DNA of 64,000 bases from Topomyia yanbarensis. Lineage: Eukaryota; Arthropoda; Insecta; Diptera; Culicidae. The position numbers and the translations under genes are program-made. A model generated the notes under the pieces. That model was not told the origin of the DNA, ran no database searches, and saw only the letters and a program-made list of their open reading frames with translations. Location of the stretch: assembly GCF_030247195.1 (NCBI RefSeq), contig NC_080672.1:69729771-69793770 (forward strand), read 5' to 3'. This document shows positions 11,687 to 24,028 of the stretch, piece by piece (position 1 is the first letter of the stretch; every line of letters begins with the position of its first letter).

Positions 11687-13400
11687 TATGCTTCTACGTA
11701 ATCTCTTTGCGTCTTTTTTATCTCTATGCAGCATGTTGTTTTTTTTCTGTTTTGCTATATTTTAAATTATATTGTATATTGTATATTCTCTCATATACTC
11801 TAACAATCGCGTCCAAATGCTCGTGTCTTTCGCGACAACACAAACGGTTCCCAAACGCGAACATGCAATTGTAATCCACGATCTCGTCAACATTGAAACA
11901 CCCCGGTTATTAGGTGAACTTTGTAGCGCTTATAAATTTACAAACGTTGGCTCAAGCATTAACCCACCATTCGCGCGATCATGAATCGGTCACTTCCGTG
12001 AATCTCTACCATCGGTCCTAGCAGCCTTGGTACATGCCTTCAGTTGGACCAATAAAAAATGACGCCACTAGACAACTTATTCCATGGATACATTACCGGC
12101 AACTCTACCCTAGTAAAAATGTGGTTTTATGATAGTTTTGTAGCCCCTGATAAAACTTCGATTGCACTTGTAGCGTGCTATAAAACTTCAATTGTTACTT
12201 GGATAGGGATATGGGGAAACTTCTAGCATCTGAGCCATACGCTAAAAATTAAGCATCAGATTCACGGTCCGCGTGATCATTTAAGAACACACGCAAATAT
12301 GCGAATGGACACACCGTTATAAAACCAAATTTATACACACGAAATTACATATACTCGATATACAAACGCCAGCGCGATCGAACACGTGAATTTACAAACG
12401 CCCGAGCCCTTCTCGATGATACACAAAAACATGCAAACGCGATCATCCACGAACAACTACGCCCAAGATTTCGCAAACACAAAAACACTCCGATGATTTA
12501 GCGAACGCTAAAGCACTTATAATATGATTAACACGGTCTCAAGCAAATAAATGCTCATGCCCCCGCGATCGAAAAGTCTCCACGCCCGCACATCTGAAAC
12601 GAATACTCAATACCATAATCAGAATCACCGCTGCAATTGGCCGTAAGCAGTGTTTTAGTGAGTGGCATTTCCCGTTTCGTTTGCAATTGTAGTGAGTGAT
12701 TCTGATAGGGAGCCCTTCCGAGATCTCAGCTCTACAGGTCCAGTAGAATAAAGAATTTTTTTTTACTATAATCATTAATCAAGATAGATAATTCAGGCTG
12801 TCTTCCTTGCATTGTATAATTGGCATATTTAGGTTATGTTTATCTCGGAACAACGTTTTTATTTTTTTAAACCTTTAAATGAAACTCAGAAGGTTTGCTA
12901 CAATGCATTAATTGGTCCAATAGTTGTGAGTTGTGTCTTTTTTCTATTATTTCCGTCCGACTTTCCGCAAGATTTATCTCTCTTCCGAAATTTCAAAAGA
13001 AGTCGGGTGCGGCCGGTGCAATCCACTGTGTGACCGAGATGATCGGGGTGGATGAATAAATTCCTCCAGCGGTTTTCCTGCTGCTGTCTCTTTATGTATT
13101 TCAAGAAGACGTATGATTCAGTGAAACGAAATAAACTATGGCAGACATTTTTTATACATGACTTTCTGACGAAAATGTTTATGCTGATTTGCATGACGCT
13201 ATGATGGGTCAAAATCGTTAGTCTACTTTCTACTTTAACCTTTGTGCTATTTGATCTCTCCGTTAGGTTTAAAAGTTAAATATGATGAAAATGGAGCTTA
13301 AGCTTACAGAAGTTGCTTTGATCAAGTTTCATCACCCACGCAATTCAACACATCAGCCCAATCGGAAAGTTTCGTTTTGTGGAACTACCAAAAACACCCG
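11687..13400. other. No gene recognised
   Basis: Bases 11800-12560 are rich in ACAAACGCGATC-like words and may be a degenerate repeat, but no unit length could be set. The rest is AT-rich. An ORF of 104 codons at 12898-13212 on the minus strand has no domain. Confidence 0.35.
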
Positions 13401-13691
13401 CACACCAAAAAAATCTGAATTTTATCGTTGACGTAATTGAAAACATGACACAATTCAACAAACCGTAATTTACGAAATGATGGAACATTACCGTGTTCCA
13501 TTCAATTTTACATGAAACATATACGTTACATGCGCAATGACATAAAACTACACTTCCTACCATTCAGAACAAACGCTGTACGTGGAGTAAAATTACATGA
13601 TTTACGAAATTAAACGTCATGTAAAATTAAAATCAAACGTAAAACTAAGTCATTTTTGATGCTCGTATATGTCAGATTTTTTCTAGGTGTG
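13401..13691. mobile_element. MITE with CACACC termini
   Basis: The left end CACACCAAAAAAATCTGA matches the inverse of the right end TCAGATTTTTTCTAGGTGTG. The interior is AT-rich with repeated words such as TTTACATGA and ATGATTTACG in both orientations, and no coding capacity. Target-site duplication could not be assigned confidently. Confidence 0.6.
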
Positions 13692-13987
13692 TGATTGAAA
13701 GTGAGGGCGGTAAAATTAAGATTCTTGTATATACGGAATATGATAAAATAGACGGACGAAGACACGATCTAGCACCGTACATCTCCGCTGTACCAATTGC
13801 TCAATAGATGTCACAATACGAAGAAGTGGGATCCGTAACATCTGATACTTGGAGAAAATTGTTTTAGGGTATACCTAACAATGCACTTGTGGTGACAATG
13901 CTGCTAAGGCAAATGCATCTATTGCTTTAACAACTTAGACAAAAAGGAATACGTGCTTAACATCGACGGTTCCTATTTCCTCTAGAT

Positions 13988-14060
13988 CAGCGGTTCTCAA
14001 CCTTTTTCGTATCACGGACCTCTTCGAAATCACCATGGGTTGCTGTGAACCCCTGTTTTT
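13988..14060 (+). mobile_element. hAT-like transposon terminus
   Basis: The sequence opens with CAGCGGTTCTCAACC and continues into TATCACGGACC, a widespread terminus of non-autonomous hAT elements. No matching inverted end was found within the next kilobase, so only one end is called. Confidence 0.5.
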
Positions 14061-14589
14061 TGATACATTTGATATGACAGAGCGCGTTAGTATAACTGAC
14101 CGCACGGCGCAAGGTCGTGTAGGCGCACCTCAATTTTATCGTCATCCATATATACAGGATCTTGTTTTTTATCGTTTTCATATTCGACACCGTGTTGCAT
14201 TTTGTTCCCTGCTATCAAATTTTCTACCTTGGCTAAACTTTTAAACGTTATCAATGCACAGTTTCTCACATGGTGTAACTGTATGTATGTCAACTTCATT
14301 TCATTTTTAGTAATATTTCGATTTCATTTTTAGTAATAGTTCCACGCCATGTGCTGTAGGGCTAAGACGAATTTTTTTCGAGTCAATCGAAATATTTTCT
14401 CGCTGTACAGGCACTTTTATTTTTGGTGACTGGATTATTTCACTGCATAACCAGAGGTGACTATATAAGATCGATTTCATTTGCTATCAATATGTTATTG
14501 TCAGTTTGCTGCGAAACTTTAGTATTTATCCGGTAAACATATTCATCTTCGCGAATTCCTAGAAACCTTATCACGGCCCGCATGCTTCT

Positions 14590-14750
14590 TAGCTTCGCGG
14601 TCGGCAACGACATTACGTGAATCGATCGCAGAGCAGTAGAAGAGCCTTTGCGTCTTTTTGAAAAGGAGGCTGCGAGAGTCGGACTGACTATAAATTCTGA
14701 CAAGATGAAGAACATGCTAGCTGGTAGAAACATATCATTCCGAACAGAAT
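14590..14750 (+). pseudogene. RTE-clade LINE reverse transcriptase fragment
   Basis: Translation gives a stop-containing stretch near 14610 resembling the DDIDIIG region of RTE polymerases. It is followed by IDRRAVEEPLRLFEKEAA and then RVGLTINSDKMKNMLAGR. That order is highly characteristic of RTE-like reverse transcriptases just after the catalytic YADD. The fragment is about 50 residues long, has a stop in the catalytic region, and loses similarity after 14750. Parent family could be a JAM1-like RTE of mosquitoes; this is inferred from motif style. Confidence 0.65.
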
Positions 14751-15361
14751 TGAGGTGGAAATGGAACAGATTCTGAGGTGGAAATGGATGAAGTAGTGAT
14801 CAGTGGTGCGAAATCTCAAAACATTTGCCTATTTCTGCATTCATTTTCAATGCCTCCCTCATTCATTCGTTTCCCAGCTGAATGAAGCTTCAGTTCAGGG
14901 GAAATATAAATTCATTCACCAACCAAAGTATTCATATATTATACGTGGACAAATTGAAGGTAACTGAAGTTGAATTTACACAGACTGTATGAGTGCACTG
15001 CACCGAACGATTGTAGGACGAGACAAATTAAACATTCCTTTCAGCGCGGTGGAGGAGTTTCTAATGTGTCTAAAGAACACTTACTAGAAGAATTGTATAC
15101 GATTTAGGAACGAATGAATTTAAGGAAAATCCTACAAAGAGTATTTCTATACTACAGAAAGTTCCCAAGAATAACAGACAATTTCTACAAAAGTCAGGTC
15201 TTCCCTGCGATATTCATCGTAGTCCAACAAATACAACGATTTTTTGTCGAATTGCTGAGCATCTCTGTGGTGTATAATCAGAAAAAAAAATAAAAACTTC
15301 AGATATAAAAATACTATTATGTACGACCAAATAAATAATGGTTCCAGGTCAATTGGTTGAA
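14751..15361. other. No gene recognised
   Basis: AT-rich sequence between the RTE relic and the minisatellite. It may contain further decayed LINE sequence, but no motif supports that. Confidence 0.35.
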
Positions 15362-15369
15362 ATCCATAT

Positions 15370-15950
15370 GACCGAATGCCGTTTACAAAATGTCATTTGG
15401 CTGAATTAGTTAGCTAACAGAGAACCGCAAGGACGAATTCTGTTTGGCCGAATGCAGTTTGACCGAATGCAGTTTGACCGAATGCCGTTTGACCGGATTC
15501 CGTTTGGACGAATGCCGCTTGGACGAATGCCGCTTGAACGAGTGCCGTTTGGACGAATGTTGTTTGGACGAATACCGTTAGGCCGAATATCGTTTGGATG
15601 AATGCCGTTTGGACAAATGCTGGTTAGACTAATGCCGGTTGGACGAATACCGGTTGGACGAATGCCGGTTGGACGAATGCAGTTTGGCAGAATGCAGTTT
15701 GGCCAATTGCCGTTTGACCGAATGCCGTTTGACCAAATGCCGTTTGACCGAATGCCGTTTGACCGATTGCAGTTTGACCGATCGCCGTTTGACCGAATGC
15801 CATTTTGGAGAATGCCGTTAGATTGCATTCTATTTGACCGAATGGGTCATTTAGCAAAGTGCTGTTTGATCGAGACGGCCGTTTGGTCGAATGCTGTTAG
15901 GCCGAAATGGTCATTTGGGTGAAAGGGTCATTTAACCGAATGCTAGTTGG
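15370..15950. repeat. 15-bp minisatellite (unit like TTTGACCGAATGCCG)
   Basis: About 30 to 35 head-to-tail units of 15 bp. The core is GAATGCCG with variable flanks TTTGACC, TTGGACC, TTTGGCC or TTTGGAC; the units are denser and more regular between about 15430 and 15865. Because 15 is a multiple of three, every frame is a five-residue repeat and at least four of the six frames stay open for 60 to 140 codons. Those ORFs are consequences of the array, not genes. Flanking variants near 15390 and 15900 retain GTCATTTGG words, suggesting the array grew from a longer unit. Confidence 0.95.
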
Positions 15951-16155
15951 CCAATTTTATTGAATTTTTCTTTCTTTTTTGACACATATATTGTATCGTT
16001 TCACCGAATATGTTATAACGGTTGGTTCAAAACAATATCGATACCATATGGAAGAAAATACTATAATTTGGATTCAAACACCTGATATTAGCTTCAACGA
16101 TAATATTATTTTAACATTATATGAAAAATGTTACTCAATCTTTCTGAGATAGATA

Positions 16156-16527
16156 CAGTGAAAACCCGTGTTCATCAGCCCCCTGGTGAATTTTAAGCTG
16201 ATAAAACGGGGACATTGACAAAATCAGGACATATATTCCTTTCTTTTTAATAAACTGAAGCTCTTAAAATATTCTTCTTTAGTCACTAGATATAGCCTAA
16301 TAACCCTTTCTTCCAGCGCAAAATTTCAAAAAAATGGAAATTTTTATTTTTGCTTATTTCGTATCTCTATGATAAGAAAAATATTCTCAAGAAAGGATTT
16401 ACTCGAATTCAACTGGGTTCGTCTGCTAGAGCCCATCAAACTTCCAACTATCAATTTTCATATGAGGCAGACAAAATCAGGTCAAAAAGCTGTTAAAACG
16501 AGGATAGACAACATCGGGTCTTCACTC
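16156..16527. mobile_element. MITE with TA target site, CAGTGAA termini
   Basis: TA at 16154-16155 and at 16528-16529 flank inverted ends CAGTGAAAACCCG and CGGGTCTTCACTC. Inside both ends lie similar motifs (ACGGGGACA-like and ACGAGGATAG-like). The interior is AT-rich and non-coding. The structure fits a non-autonomous pogo/Tigger-type or other Tc1/mariner derivative. Confidence 0.6.
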
Positions 16528-16639
16528 TATTAAATAAATGTATGGAAGGAACAGCTCATGCTAAAAAAAAGGAAAATATCATTAGAATTTATAGATCAAT
16601 AACGAAAAAAATTGTAATTGCAGAAATAAATGAAGAAAT

Positions 16640-16887
16640 GGTCGGTGTTAAGTCAGACCGGACTAAGTCGCAAAACATCAAAAAATAAGATAATGATAGC
16701 ACTGGATAAAGAATTTCTGCAGCTACATTAGACTCTTGCCAGATTTAAAATATGTAACAATAAACAAGAATTATGGCAAAAATAAATTTTCATTTTTAAC
16801 GTAAAGAATGCCGCTATTCAAACTTTAAACTCGTTTTTCTTGAAATCAATATTTTGTCACTTAGTCCGGTCTGACTTAACACCGACC
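16640..16887. mobile_element. Complete MITE with 29-bp inverted ends (GGTCGGTG family)
   Basis: The two ends are inverted copies of each other: GGTCGGTGTTAAGTCAGACC... at the left and its complement finishing ACCGACC at 16887, matching over about 29 bases including CCGGACTAAGT. Length is 248 bp. The interior has no ORF. Two further partial copies lie at 44472-44606 and 61831-61990. Flanks suggest a short AAT target site, but this is not certain. Confidence 0.85.
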
Positions 16888-17529
16888 AATTAAAAGTCGT
16901 ATAACCTCCACTTTTTTACAGGAGGACAGAAAAACGCTCGCATTTTTCCATTCCTTATACTAAAATAAATAGTCACGAATGTTTGTTCATTATAAAGTAA
17001 TACGACACTTGTTAAAGTTTGAAACGAATTCGATTCAAATCGAGGAAAATACAATCACTTGAAATTTGAATAATAAATATAAGTCAAGGGGGTCTGGTAG
17101 TTCAAAGCCGTTTATCAACCATTAGCGTCACGAAGTGGAAGTCAGCGAAAAAAGGTTTGGCAAAAGTTTTTTAATTAATTTTTGGCAATTCTGTATTCAA
17201 AGTGCTGCAATATACGCTCATATAATAAATTACAAAAAGCATATAAAGATATTTATTTATTTGTTTTTACAAATTCGTTGGTTAACGAGATAAATCGATA
17301 AAACGATTTTCTCTTGGTACTACTTTGCCGATAATACAAGATTTGAGCGTATATGCAATGTTTCTTTGGACAATTTTTTTTAATTTAATTTAATTACGTT
17401 AAATACCACAGAAAACGACTTAGGCTTTTGGGAATCGTCGATTTCAAGTTTGCATCTTTTTTGATCACTTCGCGTGGAATGACGCATATAATGAAAATTT
17501 TAGTGTGTATTTAATGGTTTCGTAGTACA

Positions 17530-18248
17530 CGCATTATTTATCGTGTAAAATTTTTTGGTATTATTATTGATGACAATTATGTACTGGCTTCTTTCTCCGC
17601 GGACGATTGATTCTTGTGTTATAATTATTCGAGCGCGCTTGTATGCTATCTAATGCTCATTTTAAACGGCCATACCGAAATACCTGAAACGATTAATTTT
17701 GTATGTCGGATATACACCCGATGTCATGTGCGCGATTGTTTACGCTAATTTCCTGAACAATATTGAAAACAATAAGAATGCAAAGAACATAACTTGTCAC
17801 GTTTTGCGTCAATAATCAAACTACAATATTTTTATACACTTAAAGAAATATGGTTAACGTGACAGTGCTTGTACTATTCTAAACTAAAAGAAAACAAATG
17901 AATAACACAATAAATCATTGGTTCTTCGTGCTGGCATGACTGCCGAAATTTGGTACCTAACCGGATTTGAATTCTTACGAATTGTCAATTCTCAACCCTC
18001 ATACATAATTCAAAAGTCATAATTCACTCAGACAAGACCATGCGTATTCCCCACGCGCATTAAATGCCCAGTGGATTAGTTTCCTAGTTGGTTAGTTGAT
18101 TGGTTGGGACTGATTAACTAGTTGCATTAAAATAAGATCGGAAAAAATTAGTTGCATAACCGAGGTGATTCGTTTTCAAAGATAGCACTGCCGAAGAAAC
18201 ACTTTATAAGTGATAAGGAACGTGGACGAAAATAGCTGACCACCGCCA
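17530..18248 (+). repeat. Unnamed interspersed repeat, copy A
   Basis: This segment matches copies at 21690-22062 (B), 44607-45078 (C) and, inverted, 47496-48975 (D). Shared landmarks in order are TCTCCGCGGACGATTGATTC, TATTGAAAACAATAAGAA, TTCTTCGTGCTGGCATGACT, CTCAGACAAGACCATGCGTA, GTGGATTAGTTTCCTAGTTGG and GACGAAAATAGCTGACCACC. Relative to C and D, copy A lacks about 180 bp in the second half. It has no ORF and no obvious inverted termini. Its class is unknown. Confidence 0.8.
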
Positions 18249-18548
18249 GTTTTTCAATTCTCCCTCGTATTTCGCGATAAACATAAATTGACGTGACTTT
18301 GCATCTGCGGTTGTAAATGAGTTGTCAGAAATCGAAATTGGGATAAGTTCCTTAACCTTATACTAGGACAGATACATCCGTCATAGATTGTTAAAATTAA
18401 ATTATTTCTTGACAGCCCTAAATTCCCTTACACCCCAAAAACCAACCACAATTTCCCGTGAAATTAACAAACTAATTTGATTGCGTCTTATGATTACCAA
18501 TGCCACCAGCTCTAGCGGAATAAGTCGTAAACTTCCCTTTACCACCAG

Positions 18549-18622
18549 ATAACCCCGAAGGCGCTCCTGGTGCTGAAGATGATGACAGCGGAGAGACTGA
18601 GGCAGATGCTCGCAAAAAATAA
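18549..18622 (+). CDS. Candidate acidic last coding exon
   Basis: A pyrimidine-rich tract with an AG (CTTCCCTTTACCACCAG, ending 18548) is followed by 24 codons. They begin with a split Asp/Asn-type codon, read NPEGAPGAEDDDSGETEADA and end in RKK and TAA at 18620-18622. The peptide is compositionally unlike the surrounding AT-rich noise and resembles an acidic carboxy tail. No upstream exon, polyadenylation signal close by, or homolog could be recognised, and 24 codons is too short to exclude chance. Confidence 0.22.
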
Positions 18623-21600
18623 TGATAATATCGATTTACGTTTTTTTTTCTGATTTCCGTACTTCGAGAAAGGTCTCCGGCGCAAACATATCATCATCAT
18701 CAAGTTTCGGGTCTGATGAGAAGAGCAATCAGCTGTGCAAATAATGCCAGTGGTGTGTGCTCGACTTTTCTCCTCGGGGTGTATTGAATCTGTTTTGACC
18801 CCGGCGAGTGTGGCTACGTAACAGCCGAGAGCAGCTCAACTTTCGATTGATTAATGGTTAGATGTTTGGGCATTGTAACAGACCGCCACTGACCAGTGTG
18901 GCTTTCCTGTGCCGGTGTAGACGCTAATTGAATGATATGCTTTTTCTGTGGTATGTTAAATGTGGGTTCATAAAACCAACAACAGCTCTGTTGGTGTTTA
19001 AAAGTGCCATTTCAAGAATCGCTAACAAATGAACAATGGGTTTCGTTGACATTAGTGTTCCTGGTGGTCATATCGATTTCATATGGTCATATTCAATTAG
19101 TGTTCCGAGTGCTCGGTGAAAGTCCGATTTGTGGTGAATCGTCAGTCATGTACTATAGCGGAAGCCGTAGCTCCTCTTTTAAGAGATAAAACATTGATAG
19201 ATTAACATTCGATAGCTCTCTTTTAAAGTAGGCCTAATTTAATAAAATTTAACTTCGATCGTAAGCTAAAAAAAGACGCCCACAAGTAAACTGATCACCG
19301 AACCCAAATTCCTGTTTCAAGTTATTATCAACGTAATGACATCCCACACTTAACAAAGGTTTACGTCTCTGGCAGCTATTAGCAAATCGTTCTCAAATGC
19401 CGTTGACATCAATTCTCCCAGACTCCAAGTTTGGCAGCAACACGCTAATTAAGCTATAAAGGTAGTGATCCCACAGCTAGCAAGAATGGTCTATCAGTTT
19501 GCTACCCACACCCACACACACACTCTAACGGACTGACTTACGAGCCGATAGGGACCGAAGAAGCGTCCAGGTTTCCTTACATGGCATTCCAAAATGTAAC
19601 GGATTCTGGATGGGGCAAAACTATAGCGACTGATTCCCTGGGAACAATCCGCTGCAGTTCGACCCAATATCGTGTTCGCATAGGCTTCTTTCCTAGCTGA
19701 TGCGTAGGCCTCCCCAGTTTGCGGGGGCGATCGTTCGAAACAAATCAGTTTCGTTATTTTTCAACTCGCCGCGCGATTGTCCGGGAATGGGATGGATGGT
19801 GGAAGCCCTCCAGCAGCTTGGGGTAATGGTCGTGGTTTTGTTGTTGTATTTCGTTCCCCATTCGTTCGATTAATTGCTTCCTGGTATGATCGGCAATGAG
19901 GTTCAATGCGCTTCTCGAACTGGCGGGTGTACGCCCCGATCGATCGATCGATCGTACCCCGCCAACCATTAGCATACAACGCGTTGTCGGATCGCACCGA
20001 AGCGTTGGTGGACTTCCCCTGTCAATTGATTTTAACAACAAATTTTCCAATGGCGACGTTTATCAAACAAAAACATCGCCGCCGTCAACAAAACAAGAGC
20101 GATGTTTCGTTGTGTCCTCACTGCGGTCACAAATCGAGGACAAGTCATAGCCAACAGTTCCGAACAGTTTGAGCCAGATTCACACCATCATCAGGTGACC
20201 AATAAAGTCAATTGACAGTCAGTGATCGTCGTGGTGGTGGTTGGCAGTTAATGTTTACTGTTCTGATGGTGATTTTCAGCGCCTGTTTTGCGGTCGCGCT
20301 TTGCATGCACCGCCTCCTTTCGGTCCAAATTCAGCCGAGCATGCATACTATGATCGTTATTCGATCGCTTCACGGACCGTCTCGGGACGGTACCCGGGTA
20401 TGGGAGGTATTCAAGTCAGGCGCAACTGAACCGATGATATGGCGCTGGTGGTGGTTGTTATTCAACAGAGCCCCAATATGCGCGCGCGGTAGCTTATCTA
20501 GAGCGCGGAAAATGAAACGGCTACCGGTTTGGTGCGGTGCAGTCATTTTGCACTCACTGGTAAGCTGGTAAGTAGCCAGCTATGCTATCTATGTATGTCT
20601 GTTTGTTTTTTTTTTTGGTTTCGAACTAGCCTTGCGCGCCAGGAATGGGCTTTCTCGTTTTGGTGGACTGCCCAATGAAGCAAGCGATCCGTGCTGACTG
20701 ATGACCCAGAATGCGAAAGATCGTGTCGGCTTAATTGGATTTGGTTTATTATTAGATAAGTAAATTTGAAAGTATTCCATTTCACTAGAAAAAGTTTAAT
20801 TGGTAGGTTCGCCCAGCAAAATTGCATTCTTATACTATTTCAGGACTGTTATCTGTTATTTTTTCGTACCCAACAATGAAACCGTTCACAACAAGTCACT
20901 TGCACCCCGAATCAACTCGAAACAGTTCCAATTTACGTAAATTGAACTAACCTTCCATTGTCTGAATGTCAGTTGAAACAATCAGTCAAAAACTACAGGA
21001 CGGGGTTGCTGGTGGGATCAAGTGACGGTTGTTGCTTCCATGACAATCAGTAGCCCCACTCGGCGCCGGTAGGTTAGGTAGATCAACAACCTACCAATCA
21101 GTATTCAGGTTACATCTCGTCAACTGGATATCCATGAAGGGCATCTCTTCCGCAGAACTCTCGTTCGAAGTTGAGTGCGAAACCTGAAGCAGCTGTGTTC
21201 ACGTTCGCTGTAAATAGGTTTGACGTGCGGAGGAGTCAGTGAACATTTAACTGATCGATTAATATTCAATGACAACGCTTGAATGGGGGCTACGCGACAA
21301 TATATGACACACTGGTTGTAGTGAGTTTGAATAGCACGACTGCTTCAGAGGAAGTTCCCATTAGCGGAGCCTTGTAAACGGTCTGTTTTGTTTACTTTTC
21401 TCGAAAGTGTGGGCATGATTGTATAACAAAATTGTTTCCATGCGCAGCTGATTAAGGTGTCGCCCACAAGAAAGAATGACAACTAAATGTAAATAGTTCA
21501 GCTTATCAGTTTTCAAACCATTAAAAATCTACCATAGCCATAAAGAACTATTGGTTTCATTACCCTAATTATCCTATTCGAATTAATTGCGAGCAGTACA

Positions 21601-21689
21601 GGAACAAAGATGCTTATGCGATGTTTCTTTTACTTTACCCATCGACGAACTGGTACCAGTATTTGTTTTTACCTCCTGGTTCTGTCTAC
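18623..21689. other. GC-richer non-repetitive DNA
   Basis: Between repeat copies A and B lies about 3 kb of mixed composition with GC-richer blocks at 18700-18850, 19540-20580 and 20990-21240. It contains a GATC microsatellite at 19938-19954 and short CAGTCAGT words near 20215. ORFs of up to 119 codons overlap on both strands around 19750-20570 and have no recognisable domain. The stretch lacks transposon hallmarks, so it may be regulatory or contain untranslated exons; nothing decides this. Confidence 0.3.
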
Positions 21690-22062
21690 TTTCACGCCGA
21701 TAATCAAGCTATAATATTTTATACTCATGAAGAAATATGTTTACCATGACACTCAATAATATAGTAGAACATGCTACTCGAAAGTATATGAAAGTTCTCA
21801 ATGCAATGAAAACAATTTTTATATTTGATTGATGATTTAATAGACTAAAAGTAGTCCACTGAATATAGCAATGAAATATTTGTTCTTCGTGCTGATATGA
21901 CTGCCGAAAATTGGTAACTGGTTATGAATCCTTGTTGAAAATTGTCAATTCTCAGCCATCATAAATAATTCAAAAGTCATCATTCCACTCAGACAAGACC
22001 ATGCGTATTCTCTACGCACACTAAATGTCCAATGGATTTGTTTCCTAATTGGTCTGACTGCT
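21690..22062 (+). repeat. Unnamed interspersed repeat, copy B (truncated)
   Basis: Matches the middle of copy A: a GATAATCAAGCTATAATATT block, TTGTTCTTCGTGCTGATATG, ACTCAGACAAGACCATGCGT and ATGGATTTGTTTCCTAATTGG. Both ends of copy A are missing. Identity is lower than between A and D. Confidence 0.75.
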
Positions 22063-23839
22063 GACGACCGTCCCTAATTTTTTTTATAAATTATTATCTG
22101 GAAACGCGGACAAGCTCACTAAAAAGAACTTTCATTTTCTGTAACATGTACAATATAGAACATATTAAAATACATATTCATGCTTACTGGCGACAAGTAT
22201 TGTATAAAAAACTACCGCGTCCACATTTCTGCCCACAAAGTTGAGATCGACGGCGTGGTTACCGATTCGAATTTGTTTTGCGTAGATCTACTGAAGTACG
22301 GGGTTTCCTGTTGCAAGCAGCCCTTGCTCCAGTGACCAAAAATTTTGAATTCCAATGGCCTGGTGTGGCATGTGCGCAGAGAATATTTAGGATGACTATT
22401 GCATTAGAAATGCTGAAAAACGTGTCTATTGTGAACAAAAGAATCATATTTTCCTTTCATAGCTTAACTCCTTGCTACAGTCTGCTTCCAATTACAAAAG
22501 ACAACGAAACGGTCACGATACTAAGTCTACTGGCACCGTCTGTACTTGCCTGCGAAAAGCAAACGAGAGAGAACATTTACGTCAACCTAGTGTGCCTTAT
22601 CTAAAGAACAAACGAAATCGCTACTTTTATGCTCCTCATGGTGGTCCGCTAAGATGAGTAAATTTCGGAAGCAAAAAGTTGAGTTTTGGCTGAACACTGT
22701 GCCAATAGAATAAAATCGGTCTATTTTGAATTAAGGTATGAATAGCGCATATCAACCCCTTCATGCCCATGATTTTTGTACACAACATTTTTAAACTGCT
22801 TAAACTTTTGATGTAGGCAGAATTTACTAAAAAAAACAAGTAAGACCAGACCCTGGTACTTAGAACTGAAGTTATTTCTATCAGTCTGATATAACTCTGC
22901 TGGAGCAGTACTACCAAAGATATTTACAGTTAGCGTTGATAAATAAAATTTTGATCTTCATTATTATCCATTATTATTCAAAACTGATAAAACGCATCAA
23001 TTTGAACCGTCTTCGACTATCTTTTCCTAGCATATAGAATAATGAAAATTTTGTAGGAAAATTGTGTTGAGAACCGGAAGGTAAATATTGAGCAGCTTCC
23101 AGCACTGCGAAAGAAACATCTTTCAAAGCGGGTTTTTCGTGTTTCTTGAACTCTATGAATGCTACAAAAAGTAGGGCATGTAAGGGTTAATTTAGATTAG
23201 TTTTTCATGTATGCAAGATGAAATTGTCCAAGAAGAAAATATATAACCTTGAAGAACAGCTCATGAAAGAAAGAATGATGCATTTTATTATTCATTCAAC
23301 GAATGTACAAATATTGATTGTCTCCCATATTCTTAAGCACAATGATTGTATTCTCGAGGGCATCACAAATAGAACTACGGAATCTCTTTGATATGAGAGA
23401 AAGTTTAATTCTGTACAGTGACGAGTTACCGAAACGAAAAAGGTATCATCACAAACGTAGAATCCGTAGCCTAATGTTGATCCTGTACATGACACTGCCA
23501 GTTTCCATAGGATCCAAAACTTAATGTCTGTCCATTATTTTGTTTTTTTTTTTTTAATATTTGGATGCAACTGCATTAGTAATAAATCTAAGAGGCTTGA
23601 AATGTGCTTGTACAAAAACTATTCACTTATATGAAGGAATATTTTCTTCATCTCGTCTACATAAAAAATAGTAAAAAAAAACTAAACTTGCAAGGGTTAA
23701 ATATCTCGCATGGTGTTTTTCATTTTGGAGTCTCTCGCTAAAGTTATGCGAAGGTATGGTATAGCAAAGCGTCCTTTTCCTAATCTGAAAAAATCTCTAT
23801 AAAAACGAAAGCCTTGCCATTATTTTTTTATTTTTGTGA
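22063..23839. other. No gene recognised
   Basis: AT-rich DNA. A 108-codon ORF at 22278-22604 and others up to 93 codons have no domain and show no splice context. Confidence 0.4.
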
Positions 23840-24028
23840 ATTATGCCTATCATCCATTATGCCTAACGTACATTATGCCAATCGTCCATTATGCCAATCG
23901 TCCATTATGCCTAACGTATATTATGCCAATCGTCCATTATGCCTAACGTCCATTATGCCAAACGTACTTATGCCTAACGTATATTATGCCAATCGTCCAT
24001 TATGCCTAACGTCCATTATGCCAAGCGT
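23840..24028 (+). repeat. 16-bp minisatellite (unit like CATTATGCCTAACGTC)
   Basis: About a dozen units of about 16 bp, alternating between ATTATGCCTAACGT and ATTATGCCAATCGTCC types, with one shortened unit near 23965. Because 16 is not a multiple of three, one reading frame passes through all three phases and the encoded peptide repeats every 16 residues. Confidence 0.95.

Noticed and set aside
11800..12560. Stretch rich in ACAAACGCGATC-like words considered as a tandem array
   Set aside because: No constant period could be found by eye.
15406..15922. ORFs of 60 to 140 codons on both strands resembling pentapeptide-repeat proteins
   Set aside because: They are forced by the 15-bp tandem unit; open frames on both strands at once are not expected of a gene.
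20212..20571. 119-codon ORF with an apparent signal-like hydrophobic start
   Set aside because: Overlaps other frames in a GC-richer stretch; no conserved motif and no splice sites that extend it.
23840..24028. CRISPR-like array
   Set aside because: Units are 16 bp and contiguous with no unique spacers; this is a minisatellite in a eukaryotic genome.
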